Source of the DNA: Channallabes apus
Lineage: Eukaryota; Chordata; Actinopteri; Siluriformes; Clariidae
Length of the DNA stretch: 64,000 nt
Direction of reading: 5' to 3'
Assembly (NCBI GenBank): GCA_030522415.1
Contig: CM060118.1
Location: 24,625,151-24,689,150, forward strand
Below, piece after piece: positions 1 to 10,259 of the stretch. The first letter of the stretch is position 1. Each line of letters starts with the position of its first letter. A program made the position numbers and the translations under genes. The notes beneath the pieces were generated by a model. The model had not been told where the DNA came from, ran no database searches, and worked only from the letters and a program-made list of their open reading frames with translations.

Positions 1-2
1 GA

Positions 3-203
3 GGAATCGGGAAGTTCAGTAGATTATTTGCTTTTAATGAATGGTTACAATCTTGGTGTCAACAACAGAAATTACGCTTTGTTGATAACTGGAATGTTTT
101 CTGGGAGCGTCCTAGGCTCTATCACACCGATGGCCTACACCCTAGCAGAGCTGGAGCAGCGGTCCTCTCTGACAACATCTCCAGGACACTACGAACCATC
201 TGA
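3..203 (+). pseudogene. L2 ORF1 C-terminal end (SGNH esterase-like), partial
   Basis: The frame starting at base 3 is open up to a TGA at 201-203. It contains TDGLHPSRAGAAVL, matching the Asp-x-x-His end block of SGNH-type esterases carried by ORF1 of CR1/L2 LINEs. In those elements the domain is thought to act on lipids or membranes; its role in transposition is unclear. The N-terminus lies before the window. The frame after the TGA stays open without a shift into the endonuclease ORF, so the TGA may be either the natural ORF1 stop or a C-to-T change in a fused ORF. Confidence 0.6.
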
Positions 204-1211
204 CTGGCGGTAAGTCATACTGTAGATTCCAAACATATTAGACACATCACAACTCACCGTAGTGATAGACGCACACACATAGCTTGTCCTATAGAAACTG
301 TGTCTGTTCCCCGAATACTGAGAAAAAAGAATAAATTTGTTAAATTTGCCCGAAACAATCTGATAACCGTAAAACCTGAAAAAGGCAAAATAAGTAGTCA
401 AAATCCACCTCTAAAGTTTGGACTACTCAACATTAGATCCCTTGCGCCTAAAGCACTTATTGTTAATGAAATTATCTCAGATTATTGCCTTGACGCACTC
501 TGTCTCACTGAAACCTGGCTTAAACCAAATGAATATTTTGGTCTGAATGAGTCTACTCCGTCAGGATATTTCTATAAGCACGAGCCCCGTCTAATTGGTC
601 GCGGTGGTGGTGTCGCCACTATCTACAATGATGTACTCACTGTTACCCAGAAAATAAGGCCCAGGTTTAATTCATTTGAAGTGCTTATCATTAATGTTGC
701 ACTAAATGAAATACGTAATAAACCCTTGCTATATTTTACCCTGGCCACCGTGTACAGACCCCCGGGGCCATATGGCGATTTTCTTAAAGAATTTGGACAT
801 CTGCTATCAGACCTATTGGTTAACTCTGACAAAGTGTTGATAGTAGGAGACTTTAACATTCATGTAGATGATGCTAACGACGCTTTAGCACTCACATTTA
901 TGGATTTACTAAATTCCTTTGGGGTTAAGCAAAATATAATTGGAGCAACTCACCGCTTTAATCATACGCTAGATTTAATTATATCCCATGGTATAGATGT
1001 CTCTAATATAGAGATCATACCTCAAAGTGATGATATCACAGATCATCACCTCCTGACATATACTCTACCCGTAGAACAGATTAGCTGTGTCTCCCCACGT
1101 TATCAATCTGTTAGAAATATGAATCCCACTACTAAAGACAGATTCACAAGTAATCTGCCGGATCTGTCCCAATTTCTTATTAGACCCCTAAATGCAGATG
1201 ATCTACTGTAG
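204..1211 (+). pseudogene. L2 ORF2 endonuclease domain (APE-type)
   Basis: This frame encodes an APE-like endonuclease, which nicks target DNA to prime reverse transcription. Visible blocks in order are LLNIRSLAPK (N block), LCLTETWL (catalytic Glu), RGGGVA, IVGDFNIH (Asp/Asn block), and LDLIISHG followed by SDDITDHHLLTY (Asp-His end). The first clear ATG is uncertain: the open frame begins at 204 and GTG at 300 is not a credible start. A stop at 1209-1211 and a shift to another frame separate it from the reverse transcriptase region, so the polyprotein is broken. Confidence 0.85.
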
Positions 1212-1216
1212 ATGAA

Positions 1217-3265
1217 GTGACTAGCAGCATGGGCACTATTTTTACCAGTACATTAGACACTGTTGCTCCCATCAGATTAAAAAAAGTCAGAGATAAAACA
1301 TTTGCACCGTGGTACAACAGTCATACTCGCGCCCTAAAGAGAGCAACCCGTAACCTCGAGCGAAAATGGAGGAAAACTAAATTAGAAGTTTTTCGAATTG
1401 CGTATAAAGACAGTATGTGCAGCTATAGACAGGCTCTAAAAACTGCTAGGACCGAGCACCTTAGCCAACTGATAGCAAGAAACCAAAACAATCCCAGGTT
1501 CTTATTTAGTACAGTGGCTCGCCTAACAAAACCTAAGATGCCCGCAGAGAGTATCCAATCACAGTTTAGAAGTGAAGACTTTATGGACTTCTTTAATGAA
1601 AAAATCAATAATATCAGGAAGAAAATAATGGAGGTTCAACCTCTAATAGTATCTCACGATCAAGTTCAGCCTATAGCTTCACATTTAGATTTTCACTGCT
1701 TTACAGGTATAGGACAGGAAGAGCTGTATAAACTCATCACCTCGGCTAAATCAACAACGTGCCTGTTAGACCCAATCCCAACCAGATTTTTAAAAGAAGT
1801 GATGCTTACGGTTGGAGAGCCACTCCTAAACATTATTAATTCTTCATTACATCTAGGTCACGTCCCTAAACCTTTCAAGTTAGCAGTTATTAAGCCGCTT
1901 CTTAAAAAATCTAATTTGGACGCGAATGAAATAACAAATTACAGACCGATTTCAAACCTCCCGTTCATATCAAAAATACTAGAAAAAGTAGTATCAGCTC
2001 AAATTTGCACATTCTTGCAGGACAACAACATCCTTGAAGAATTTCAGTCAGGTTTCAGGCCCCATCATAGCACAGAAACGGCACTAGTTAAGATTACAAA
2101 CGACTTGTTTTTAGCTTCAGACCAAGGCTGCATCTCATTGCTAGTCCTGCTCGATCTTAGTGCTGCATTCGACACTATAGATCATAATATTCTCATAGAT
2201 CGCTTACAAAATTATATAGGTATTTAGGGACAGGCATTAAAATGGTTGAGATCTTACCTGTCTGATCGCTACCATTTTGTAGATCTAAATGGAGAACCAT
2301 CTGGTGTAATGCCAGTGAAATATGGGGTCCCACAAGGGTCAGTTTTAGGACCTCTGTTGTTCTCAATATACATGCTTCCCTTGGGTAACATCATTAGAAG
2401 GCATGGGATTAGTTTCCATTGTTATGCTGATGATACCCAATTATATATCTCAACTAAACCAGACGAAATACCTAAGTTGTCTAGATTAACTGAGTGTGTC
2501 CAGGACATAAAAGATTGGATGACCAATAACTTTCTTTTATTAAATTCAGATAAGACAGAGATATTACTTATTGGCCCAAAAACCAGCACACAACAGCTTT
2601 CACAATTCAGCTTGCGCTTAGAAGGATGTACTGTTATTACCAGCTCAGCAGTAAAAGATCTGGGAGTAATATTAGACAGTAACTTGTCTTTTGAAAATCA
2701 CATTTCAAATATCACAAAAACAGCCTTTTTCCATCTTCGAAATATTGCTAAACTTAGGAACATCTTATCCGTATCTGATGCAGAAAAGCTAGTTCATGCA
2801 TTAATGACCTCCAGACTGGACTATTGTAATGCATTACTAGGTGGTTGTCCTGCATCCTCAATAAACAAGCTTAAGTTAATCCAAAATGCAGCTGCCAGGG
2901 TTCTCACTAGATCCAGAAAATATGATCATATAACCCCAATATTATCATCCCTGCACTGGCTACCTGTTCAGTTTAGAGTAAATTACAAAATAGTATTACT
3001 TACATACAAGGCCTTAAATGGTTTAGCTCCCACATACCTAACCAGTCTTCTGATGCGCTACAATCCACCACGCGCCTTAAGATCACAAAGCTCCGGACTT
3101 CTGGTAGTTCCCAGAATTTCAAAATCTACAAAAGGGGGTAGGGCTTTTTCATATTTAGCTCCAAAGCTTTGGAATAGCCTTCCAGACAGTGTTCGGGGAG
3201 CAGACACGGTTTCTCAGTTCAAAAGTAGACTCAAGACGCATCTTTTTAATCTGGCATACACATAA
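1217..3265 (+). pseudogene. L2 ORF2 reverse transcriptase and C-terminal domain
   Basis: One frame carries the RT with a single in-frame TAG at 2225-2227. Before it: NYRPISNLPFISKILEK and LLDLSAAFDTIDH (first catalytic Asp). After it: [29 protein letters not shown] (catalytic Asp pair), [14 protein letters not shown], and the long C-terminal tail ending [11 protein letters not shown]. Enzyme role: copies element RNA at the nicked target. The TAG falls between the palm Asp block and the QG block, so no full RT can be made. Length after rejoining the frame fits L2 ORF2. The order and wording fit L2 better than Rex1 or RTE. Confidence 0.9.
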
Positions 3266-3902
3266 CTCATCCCATAACCTCATACTCCAGTACACCTATA
3301 CCGAATGGCAACTACGCTAATTCTCCCCATCTGTTCTGTATTTCTCTACCCATCCCGAGGCATCGGGAGATTTTGCCAGCTTCAGTAGACAAAGGCCGAC
3401 CCTGCGAGGTTCCTGAGGCATCCAGAGAAGGACCAGCTCCAGCTGGATTCAGCTTTATGATGGTTGGAGCTACACATGCTGCTCCTGTGCTTCCAGTGAT
3501 CCAGACCTCATCTGCCCTCTGCACCTACTGACTCATCCCTATGCTGAACTGGTCTTCATGTCAATTTAAATAATTTCTGTCATATTGAATTTTCACCTGC
3601 ACAACACACAAGATGTTATATCATTTCTATCTGTTATCGCCCAAATGAGGATGGGTTCCCTGTTGAGTCTGGTTCCTCTCAAGGTTTCTTCCTAATGCCA
3701 TCTCAGGGAGTTTTTCCTTGCCACCGTCGCCGTCACCCTTGGCTTGCTCATCAGAGAAATTTCATTCATTCGTCTCATTATTATCTGCACATTTTTCTCA
3801 CACATCCACACTTCCAATTATTTTCTTTTCTATAATTATTATTATTATTATTTGTTTTTATTTATTTATTTTCTATTATTATTATTATTTTATTTATTAA
3901 TT

Positions 3903-3934
<32 letters not shown>

Positions 3935-4035
3935 GATTTGTTAAATTTCTTTAATTTTTGTGCAGCTGCTTTGAGACAATGACCATTGTTAAATAAAATT
4001 CTATATAAATAAAATTGAATTGAATTGAATTGAAT
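3266..4035 (+). repeat. L2 3' UTR, TTA microsatellite and TTGAA tail
   Basis: Non-coding end of the L2 copy. It holds the conserved GAGTCTGGTTCCTCTCAAGG stretch near 3667, a TTA/TTTA-rich simple tract about 3833-3935, an AATAAA-like context near 3992, and four tandem TTGAA units to 4035, which are the recognition/priming tail of the element. Confidence 0.85.
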
Positions 4036-4183
4036 AGCGACCCACAGACCGGCGTAGCCCTGGGAGGGACCCGGGGCCGCAATGTGCGTTGTGTTGATGA
4101 TCAGTGTGTCCTGCAATTCACATTAGTTCTTGCAGCTGGCTGCGTTCTTCATCAACGCACGAGCCGAGTGATCCACCGTTAAG
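4036..4183 (-). rRNA. 5.8S rRNA, degenerate antisense copy
   Basis: On the minus strand this reads as vertebrate 5.8S rRNA almost throughout: GGTGGATCACTCGGCTCGTG near its 5' end, GATGAAGAACGCAGC, then AATGTGAATTGCAGGACACA, and GGGCTACGCCGGTCTG near its 3' end. Several C-to-T or G-to-A changes at CpG sites and a small deletion in the segment before CGCACATTGCGG mark it as a non-functional relic. Its 3' terminus touches the L2 tail directly, while ITS1-like sequence continues beyond its 5' end. Confidence 0.88.
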
Positions 4184-4690
4184 TGTTGTCAGTTTTTGTT
4201 TTGGGGTTCAAAAGCCATCGTCCACAAAGATATACACAGTATGTAAAAAAAAAAAAAACGCCCCGGAACTCTTTCCCCATGAACGGTGGGAGAGAACTTG
4301 GCCTCATCGGGCGTGGGGTGAAAAGGGAGGCGCGCACGCTCTCACACGCACGGAAGGGAGAGGCGAGGGAGAAGAAAGAGGGATCCCGGGACGGCCACAG
4401 AGAGAGCTCAGCTCTGGGAGGAAGTGCGCCACTTACGCCCCCCCCCCACCCCCCCCAAGCGCCCCAGGCACCTAGGCAGCCTCTCAGGGCTCCCCGAGAC
4501 GAATCCAAGAAGCCCTGTCCCAGCACCGTTGTTCCCACGGCCACGGAGTTACACCAGCCCAACCCCGAGCAGACCGACCTTGTATAACCAGGGACTTTGT
4601 CATTTTTTTCGCACCGACCCCTGGGATAACCAGACCCCCAGGGAGGGTGCCGGGGTCCAAGTAGGGCCGCCCGCGCGAACTCGACACTTC
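4184..4690 (-). other. ITS1-like rDNA spacer relic
   Basis: GC-rich sequence directly upstream (minus strand) of the 5.8S relic, with C- and G-runs (4439-4458) and many CpG sites, as expected of ribosomal ITS1. I do not see the 18S 3' end, so the rDNA piece stops inside or at the start of ITS1. Open frames here on both strands are by-products of GC richness and are not called as genes. Confidence 0.65.
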
Positions 4691-5172
4691 AAGCTATTGA
4701 AGAAATAGCATTTTTTTCACATAAAAAATAAAATAAAACTAAATGAAGACATATCTTGGGATAAAGTCAGGTGTACCTTTTGGGGTTCTCAGGTCTGATT
4801 ATTTTGGTAATAATTTGGGGTGACCAGGTCACATGACCTAGAAGCTATTGAAGAAATATCATTTTTTAAACATAAAAAATAAAATAAAAATGAATGAAGA
4901 CATATCTTGGGATAAAGTCAGGTGTACCTTCTGGGGGTCTCAGATGTGATTATTTTGGAACCAGTTTGGGGTCACCAGGTCACATGACCTAGAAACTATT
5001 GAAGAAATACCATTATTTTTTAATAAAAAAAAATTAATAAAACTAAATTAAGACATATCTTGGGACAAAGTCAGGTGTACCTTTTGGGGGACTCAGATCT
5101 GATTATTTTGGAACCAGTTTGGGGTCACCAGGTCACATGACCTAGAAGCTATTGAAGAAATAGTGTTTTTTA
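4691..5172. repeat. 151-bp tandem repeat, about 3.2 copies
   Basis: The phrase AGCTATTGAAGAAATA (with small changes) recurs at about 4692, 4843, 4994 and 5147, giving steps of 151, 151 and 153 bp. Each unit also holds ACATATCTTGGGA, a TTTTGGGG(T/G)TC segment, and an inverted motif AGGTCACATGACCT at 4826, 4977 and 5130. Divergence between units is low. It begins exactly where the rDNA-like sequence ends. Confidence 0.9.
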
Positions 5173-5497
5173 ATATCGCTTTTATGTTTAATTAATATTA
5201 TCTATGAATTCAACAATTAATAATAAACAAAAGCAGTATGCATTGCATTTGTATGTTTAATAATAAATTAGAATAACTGGGGCACGTAGCCAGTTAATTA
5301 AAAAGTACTTTCGCTTTTCATTTGGACAGAAATTTGTCGACGGTCCCTAAAATACCGCTTCCGAATGTCTATCGAATGTCTGAATATCAAACTAACTTCA
5401 CCGCGGTCAAGGTGTCGCCACAGCGGAATATCCAGACCGCACTACAACTTGGCACAGGTTTTACGCCGGTTTTACGCAGGTTTTTATCTGTTTATCA

Positions 5498-5640
5498 ACT
5501 TACCGATGATCAGCGGGGGTCTCTGTGTTGTCCAAACGCACGCTGTCCATCTGTCTCACTCAGGTCCTGGCTCAACCAATCAGCGCGCAGAACGACGCCA
5601 ACGGGGCGGGCGCGCAGCGGACGAAAGTATTATTACATCC
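5498..5640 (-). promoter_or_regulatory. CpG-rich promoter-like patch with possible first-exon splice donor
   Basis: A locally CpG-rich patch has a CCAAT box in plus-strand orientation (5576-5580, in AACCAATCAGCGCG) and a GC box GGGGCGGG (5603-5610). On the minus strand, about 70 bases past the ATTGG motif, TCG|GTAAGTTGAT matches a 5' splice-site consensus (5498-5507). This could be the promoter and first exon of a host or transposon transcript reading leftward. No downstream exon is recognisable in the window. Confidence 0.35.
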
Positions 5641-5656
5641 GTAGTGGTTTTAGCAC

Positions 5657-5657
<1 letters not shown>

Positions 5658-5691
<34 letters not shown>
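5658..5691. repeat. GATA microsatellite
   Basis: About eight tandem GATA units. Confidence 0.97.
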
Positions 5692-5692
<1 letters not shown>

Positions 5693-6044
5693 CGTGAATA
5701 ACATGAATAACTATGTGTGTGGTGTCCTATAATTGCTGTAGCTGTGTGTTTGATATTTAACCAGATGGTTTAATAGAACTGGATGTTTGAGTGGGTAAAA
5801 AAAAATGAGTATCGTGGTTATCACGAGTAGGCACTCTACCCTTGAGTTACATAAGTTACAAAGTATAACCTTAAATATATTTAGAATAAATCAGTATCAC
5901 ATCTATCATCACACAGCTAATGTACGTGAAATAAAAGTAGTCCCGATGTCAGTATTTGCCCAGTCTTTTGCAGCGGTTTAAAACGTATGAATTATCTTCA
6001 AATATACAAAAAAAGCGAAAAGACACTCGATTATTTTGCATAGG

Positions 6045-6347
6045 TTATCTGTTTAATTCACAAAGTTCGTAAAAACACTTTAAAACGAGAGAAAAACGGT
6101 TAAAATCCTCACTCGCCTTCTCAGCGTTAGGTAGCGAGTGACCAGGGGAAACATCCAGTAGGGACACCGAAGTTCCCGGAACATCGGCCGTTTCATCGTC
6201 TTCATGTGTTGTTGTACTCTCCCTGCCGCTGGTTTTAACGAAAAATGTACTCAGCTTAGTACATTTGGCCGCGTCAGTTTCTAGAGCTTTCTTTTCTTTC
6301 TTTCTTTCATTTTTTTTTATTCTGTCCTTTTCAACTGCACATTGCAT
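6045..6347 (-). pseudogene. Possible hAT-type transposase N-terminal fragment
   Basis: A 100-codon frame starts with ATG and begins with a strongly basic stretch (KKNERKKEKKALETDAAKC) followed by TKLSTFFVKTSG. This lysine-rich lead and short T-x-L-x-x-F-F block resemble the first exon of some hAT-derived transposases, but no BED finger or catalytic region is present. The frame ends soon after. It lies inside a repeat shared with 57.4-57.8 kb. It could equally be a chance ORF in old repeat sequence. Confidence 0.3.
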
Positions 6348-6384
6348 GTTTACAAATATAATATAAATCTAATATAATATTTAA

Positions 6385-6445
6385 TTGCGATCGAACCCGG
6401 GTCCACTGAGTTACCTATCCACTGAGCTACCAGGATTAATAGGAA
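6385..6445 (-). repeat. tRNA-like (SINE-type) fragment
   Basis: On the minus strand TAGCTCAGTGG (A-box like) is followed closely by GGGTTCGATCG (B-box like). The spacing is shorter than in a true tRNA and there is no acceptor-stem pairing, so it is a SINE head or pseudo-tRNA, not a tRNA gene. Confidence 0.45.
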
Positions 6446-7100
6446 CAGCGCTGATTAAAACTATGTAGTAAATTAAAGGATCACGATTCCGAATCAAAGT
6501 CTTGAACCCAAACCTCATTAAAATTAAATGAACAAATATTATAAGTAAAAAAACAATAGCTCACGTTTAGAAAACTTTTATAAATTCTTTCCGACATGTT
6601 TCGGAGTTATGCGCAGAGCGCCGGGATATTTTCTGAAGCTCCGAAATCGCTGGGGCATTTTTTCTAAAATAAACGCTATCTTTAATAACTGTTGGAGGTT
6701 TTGAGCTGTATACACACGCATTTTTAAAGGGTTTAAAATGAATTAATAAGTCCGAGCAGACCTACATGAAAGGTGAGAAGTGGGATTACAGTAACTGAGC
6801 GTGCTGTTACGTTGTATATAATATGAAGCACATATACACACATTCATCATGAAAGATCTGATGTAAAACAAAATAAAATTCATGTTTGCATCAGCATTGG
6901 AAACAATATTGTTTTAGGCTAACTAATTATACACAATTCTTCGTTGTACTTTGTCCGGCTTTTAGATAAAGTCCTTCCATGCGCCATCTGGCGGAAATTC
7001 AGTTAAGCACAACACATTTATTTAAATTCCCCAATGTTGCTTATGGCAAGTCGCAGCACGCCGTGCGCTAAATTGAGGCATCTCGCGGGAAAACACACGC

Positions 7101-8185
7101 AGTCTTAACGGCTAGATCTGTACATCAAAGTATTATAGTAACTGAGCGCGCTGTCGCGTTGTATATACTGTACAACATGCGTTTATCAGCCATTTGATAA
7201 AAATGCTGCCTTTTGCACACCACATTTATTTAAATTCCCAAATGTTGCTTACGGTTTGAGCTAGAGGTCTGCATTCCCGCGGTCTAATAATATACCGTTC
7301 CCGACGTCCTTTCTGAACAGCATATCTGGCAGATGTCATTTTTGTTTTCAGCTACACCTTTCCTAAGCTACCGCATTGACAAAAAATATCACATTTATAT
7401 TTTGAATAAAAATAATAAATATGCTACAATTTTGTACATTGTTTCTAAATTTTTTTCCCCCTGCAACACATTTTCCGTATTAACCATTCTTGACAAGAAG
7501 AATAAAAATAAAGTTTTTGTGTATGTGCGAGCATCTCATAGGTGTACTGTATATGTGCACATTTCATTTGTAGTTGTTTGAGCGGTTAGTAGTATTTATG
7601 TATGTGTGACTGTTTCATATATGTGAGCAAATGTTTCATGTGTGTGTGCATGAGTGAAGTTTGATTTAAGCCCTATACAGCGCTTCATAGAGTTTCAGGT
7701 AAATTTCAGGTAAAAAAAAAAGATCTTTCATGATGAGTGTGTGTATGCACCTTAAATATACAGTAAACAATAAACACTGCCTTTTGCAAAGTGAAAGTGA
7801 GTGCCGTTGATCAAAAGGCTGATAAACCCGTGTGCAGATATGAGCAGATTTATCGATAAAACTCCCCCTGAAATGCAACAAACAAATATATAGACAATTC
7901 ACTGAATACAATGCGACAGCGTGCTCTGAGCTAAACACCCGCAGACCCCCCAATTACTGTAATCCCTCTTCTCACCTTTCATTCACGATAGGTGTGAAGT
8001 TATCAAACCGGTTTCGTTGATGGGGGAATTGGCTATATTGGGGGTTTTAAAACAAAATAAGACAGAGCAGATGTCTCTGCCTAAAATGTATTTCACCAGC
8101 AAAACAAAATAAATAGAAAATAAAATGTTAGATGGTACCAATTAAATCAGGCTTTATAGTTGGATTTGATACTTTGAGCATAATT
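7101..8185. other. No gene seen; diverged repeat
   Basis: AT-rich. Partial direct repeats are visible: CAGTAACTGAGCG near 6788 recurs near 7137, and CATTTATTTAAATTCCC near 7013 recurs near 7222. The short ORFs here have no recognisable motif. Confidence 0.5.
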
Positions 8186-8189
8186 CATA

Positions 8190-8388
8190 CATTTACATTT
8201 AGGCATTTGGCAGACGCTCTTATCCAGAGCGACTTACATTTTTATCTCATTACACATCTGAGCAGTTGAGGGTTAAGGGCCTTGCTCAAGGGCCCAACAG
8301 CAGCAACTTGGTGGTTGTGGGGTTTGAACCTGGGATCTTCCGAACCGTAGTCCAATCCCTTAACCACTGAGCTACCCCTGGCCCGCAC
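8190..8388 (-). mobile_element. tRNA-derived SINE
   Basis: On the minus strand it begins with a tRNA-like head: GGTAGCTCAGTGG (A box) and, about 40 bases later, CAGGTTCAAACC (B box). The body contains CAAGGCCCTTAACCCTCAAC, and the 3' part carries the teleost-wide block AGAGCGTCTGCCAAATGCC. Pol III-driven and non-coding; mobilised by a partner LINE. Its upstream end abuts the solo LTR target site. Confidence 0.75.
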
Positions 8389-8569
8389 ATTTACTGTTAC
8401 GTGTGTCTGTGTGTGTAGTGCACGTATGTGCGCATGCGCGGCGGCTGGTGGCGGCACATGCGCCATCTCTCCCCCTTTTTTCTCCCTCTCGCTCTCCTTC
8501 TCACAGGAAGCCCCGCCCCGATTGAACGTGCCATGACGTGCGTCGAGATTGGTTGGCCCTGGAGCAGCA

Positions 8570-8581
8570 CGTCTATTTAAG
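8570..8581 (+). promoter_or_regulatory. TATA-like element in solo LTR
   Basis: GTCTATTTAAGC, with CpG-rich DNA upstream, lies before a T/G-rich segment. This is consistent with the LTR core promoter. Confidence 0.4.
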
Positions 8582-8647
8582 CTGGCGGATGAAAGCTGGA
8601 AGTGCTATTAGTGTGTGAGCGTTAGTGCCGAGTTGTTGTTAGATTAA

Positions 8648-9506
8648 GGGTGCTTTCACACCTACAGCATTTGGTGCGCACCAAACGTGTTTGGTCCCTT
8701 GGTTCGGTTCGTTTGTGTTGATGTGAATGCAATCTCTGTACTTTGGTGCGCACCAAATCAATCGATCCGAGACCTGCCTGAAGGGGTGGTCTCGGGCCGC
8801 TTTATCCGCTCTACTTTGGTACAGTTCGTCTGGTGTGAAAGCAACCAAACCAAATCTGATGAAATGGTATAGTTGAATGCACTTTGGGTAAGATACGGGG
8901 TTGCGGGTAAAATTATTTTCCCTTCCTGATGACTCGATTAAATTTTTCAAGCTCGACTCGCGATGAAATCAAACCGCGGAGAAACGTGGAGTGCCGAAGA
9001 AATTAAGTGCCTCTCTGTATTCACATTAAAGATGAAAAATGTGTGGCTGGGGTGTTTTGATCGGCCAACGGATTACCTGATGGATCAGCAGGAAGATCGC
9101 CGGCTAATAACAAAATGATCATTCAGGAGGAGGGCACGTCTCTCCCTGAAGTGGCGTGCAAATGCGCCGTCGGCGAGAAGAATAAACCAGGAAGCTGGTT
9201 TGGAGTCGCAGCCGCGAATCGTGTTCGAAATTAATTATCTGAAAATAATGATTTGCACGTACAATGCAGTGTGCGAGGATCAGCACCATGAGCGCAAAGC
9301 AAAGCTGTTCCTCCATGATTATTGAAAGTGGCGCGATTTTCTGAAAATAGTCTGTTTCCGGTGCCGATGGGCTTCACGGTCTATTTTGGTTCGTTTAGAA
9401 CTCTGCATATGTGAAAGCAAACCGTACCAACGTCTGTTTACTACATTGTAACATTTTTCTGACTGGTGCGGACTAAGGCAATCGAACTATAGGTGTGAAA
9501 GCACCC
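8648..9506 (+). mobile_element. PIF/Harbinger-like non-autonomous element, copy 1
   Basis: Termini GGGTGCTTTCACACCTA and its inverse TAGGTGTGAAAGCACCC, with 3-bp TAA duplications at 8645-8647 and 9507-9509. Known: a 3-bp TTA/TAA target is typical of PIF/Harbinger. Inside, 8962-9180 still encodes the start of a Myb/SANT-like protein (ETWSAEEIKCL), the kind of DNA-binding partner Harbinger elements encode, but the frame is broken and no transposase is present. Copy 2 is at 48189-48824 in the opposite orientation. Confidence 0.82.
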
Positions 9507-9870
9507 TAAATGATAGTTGATGTGTTGTTGTCGTGCCTTGTCTTTTGTTTGGGATTGTCTTGTGTTGGAGTGGTGGAGGGTTGTTGTCACCACCTCTTTT
9601 GTTGTAAATATTGTAAATATATTATTTGTTTTTCCTTTTCTTTTTTTTTACATAGTTATAAAGGAAGCAGTAGCGGTTGGGCGCCATTTTGGTTTAATCC
9701 TGTTATCTCCTGTTTTTTCTGTTAGTTAGGGAGTTAGTTTAGCCCTGTGTCTTTTTTGTTCCCTATCATTTTGGTAGTTTAGTTAGTTAAGGGAGGAGAT
9801 AGGGACAGGGTTTTGTTTATTGTTTTGGGCCTTGGCCCAACCCTGAAGCCAAGAGCTTCCTGTGTGTTTT

Positions 9871-9871
9871 T

Positions 9872-9903
<32 letters not shown>
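9871..9903. repeat. TG microsatellite
   Basis: About 16 TG units inside the solo LTR. Confidence 0.95.
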
Positions 9904-9906
<3 letters not shown>

Positions 9907-10016
9907 AAAAAAAGACCACGCACACTAAAATCTTAGTTGCAAGGTTTATTTATTATTTTATTTATTCTTTTCTTTGTTGCGTCCCTGGACCCTAGACCAG
10001 GGGTCATAACATTTAC

Positions 10017-10245
10017 TGAATATATTCAGATTTTGTAAAATAACGAAAACTGATAGAGAAAGCTGGTAGAGACATACCCTAAAAGACTAGCAGCTGGAAT
10101 TGCAGCAAAAGGTGATTCTACAAAGTATTGACTCAGGGGGCTGAATAATTACACACACCCCACTTTTCAGTTATTTATTTGTAAAAAATGTTTGGAATCA
10201 TGTATGATTTTCGTTCCACTTCTCACATGTACACCACTTTGTGGC
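10017..10245 (+). mobile_element. Tc1-family 3' end fragment
   Basis: Contains GGGGGCTGAATAATTACACA and GTACACCACTTTGTG, which match (inverted) the end sequence also seen at 61141-61345 (CACAAAGTGGTGTAC and TGTAATTATTCAGCCCCC in both). It is a truncated terminal piece of a Tc1-like element. The terminal bases are lost. Confidence 0.6.
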
Positions 10246-10259
10246 CTCATGCGACACGT

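Larger units (their letters stand above)
1..4035 (+). mobile_element. L2-clade LINE (non-LTR retrotransposon), 5' end outside window
   Basis: Seen: in order, the end of an esterase-like ORF1, an apurinic-type endonuclease, a reverse transcriptase with a YADD box, a 3' UTR with conserved L2-type wording (CCCAAATGAGGATGGGTTCC near 3640), a TTA-rich tract, and a tail of TTGAA repeats ending at 4035. Known: this domain order and short-repeat tail are typical of fish L2/CR1-group LINEs. The coding region is broken by stops and one frameshift but is still easily read, so the copy is dead but not ancient. It abuts an rRNA relic immediately after its tail. Confidence 0.9.
5930..7100 (-). mobile_element. 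Old hAT-like repeat, copy 1 (pairs with 57360-57800)
   Basis: The stretch matches, in inverted orientation, sequence at 57360-57800. Shared blocks include CGCTACCTAACGCTGAGAAG, AACCTATGCAAAATAATCGA (one base different in the other copy), the GCGCCATCTGGCGG motif (6981-6994), and a segment around 7040-7090. The right copy lacks the middle. A short ORF inside resembles the N-terminus of a hAT transposase, hence the tentative class. Ends and target duplications could not be placed. Confidence 0.5.
8395..10011 (+). mobile_element. Solo LTR, split by a Harbinger-like MITE
   Basis: The segment starts TGTTACGTGTG and ends GGGTCATAACA, an inverted TGTTA...TAACA terminus. It is flanked by TTTAC at 8390-8394 and 10012-10016, a 5-bp target duplication. 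After removing the MITE and one TAA (862 bp) the LTR is about 755 bp. It holds a TATA-like TATTTAAG (about 8573), a CpG-rich stretch upstream, and a TG microsatellite. No internal coding region is present, so it is a solo LTR left by LTR-LTR recombination. Superfamily is not determined. Confidence 0.7.

Noticed and set aside
3718..3944. Ile/Tyr/Phe-rich short ORFs
   Set aside because: TTA-rich tract in the L2 3' UTR.
4104..4708. Several overlapping ORFs on both strands
   Set aside because: They lie in the 5.8S/ITS1 relic; GC-rich sequence has few stops. No protein motif.
5322..5667. Two overlapping plus-strand ORFs of 100-113 codons
   Set aside because: CpG-rich promoter-like DNA; no domain, and one starts outside any good context. 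Kept as a regulatory candidate only.
8340..8388. tRNA gene on minus strand
   Set aside because: A and B boxes are present but there is no cloverleaf pairing, and a SINE body follows.
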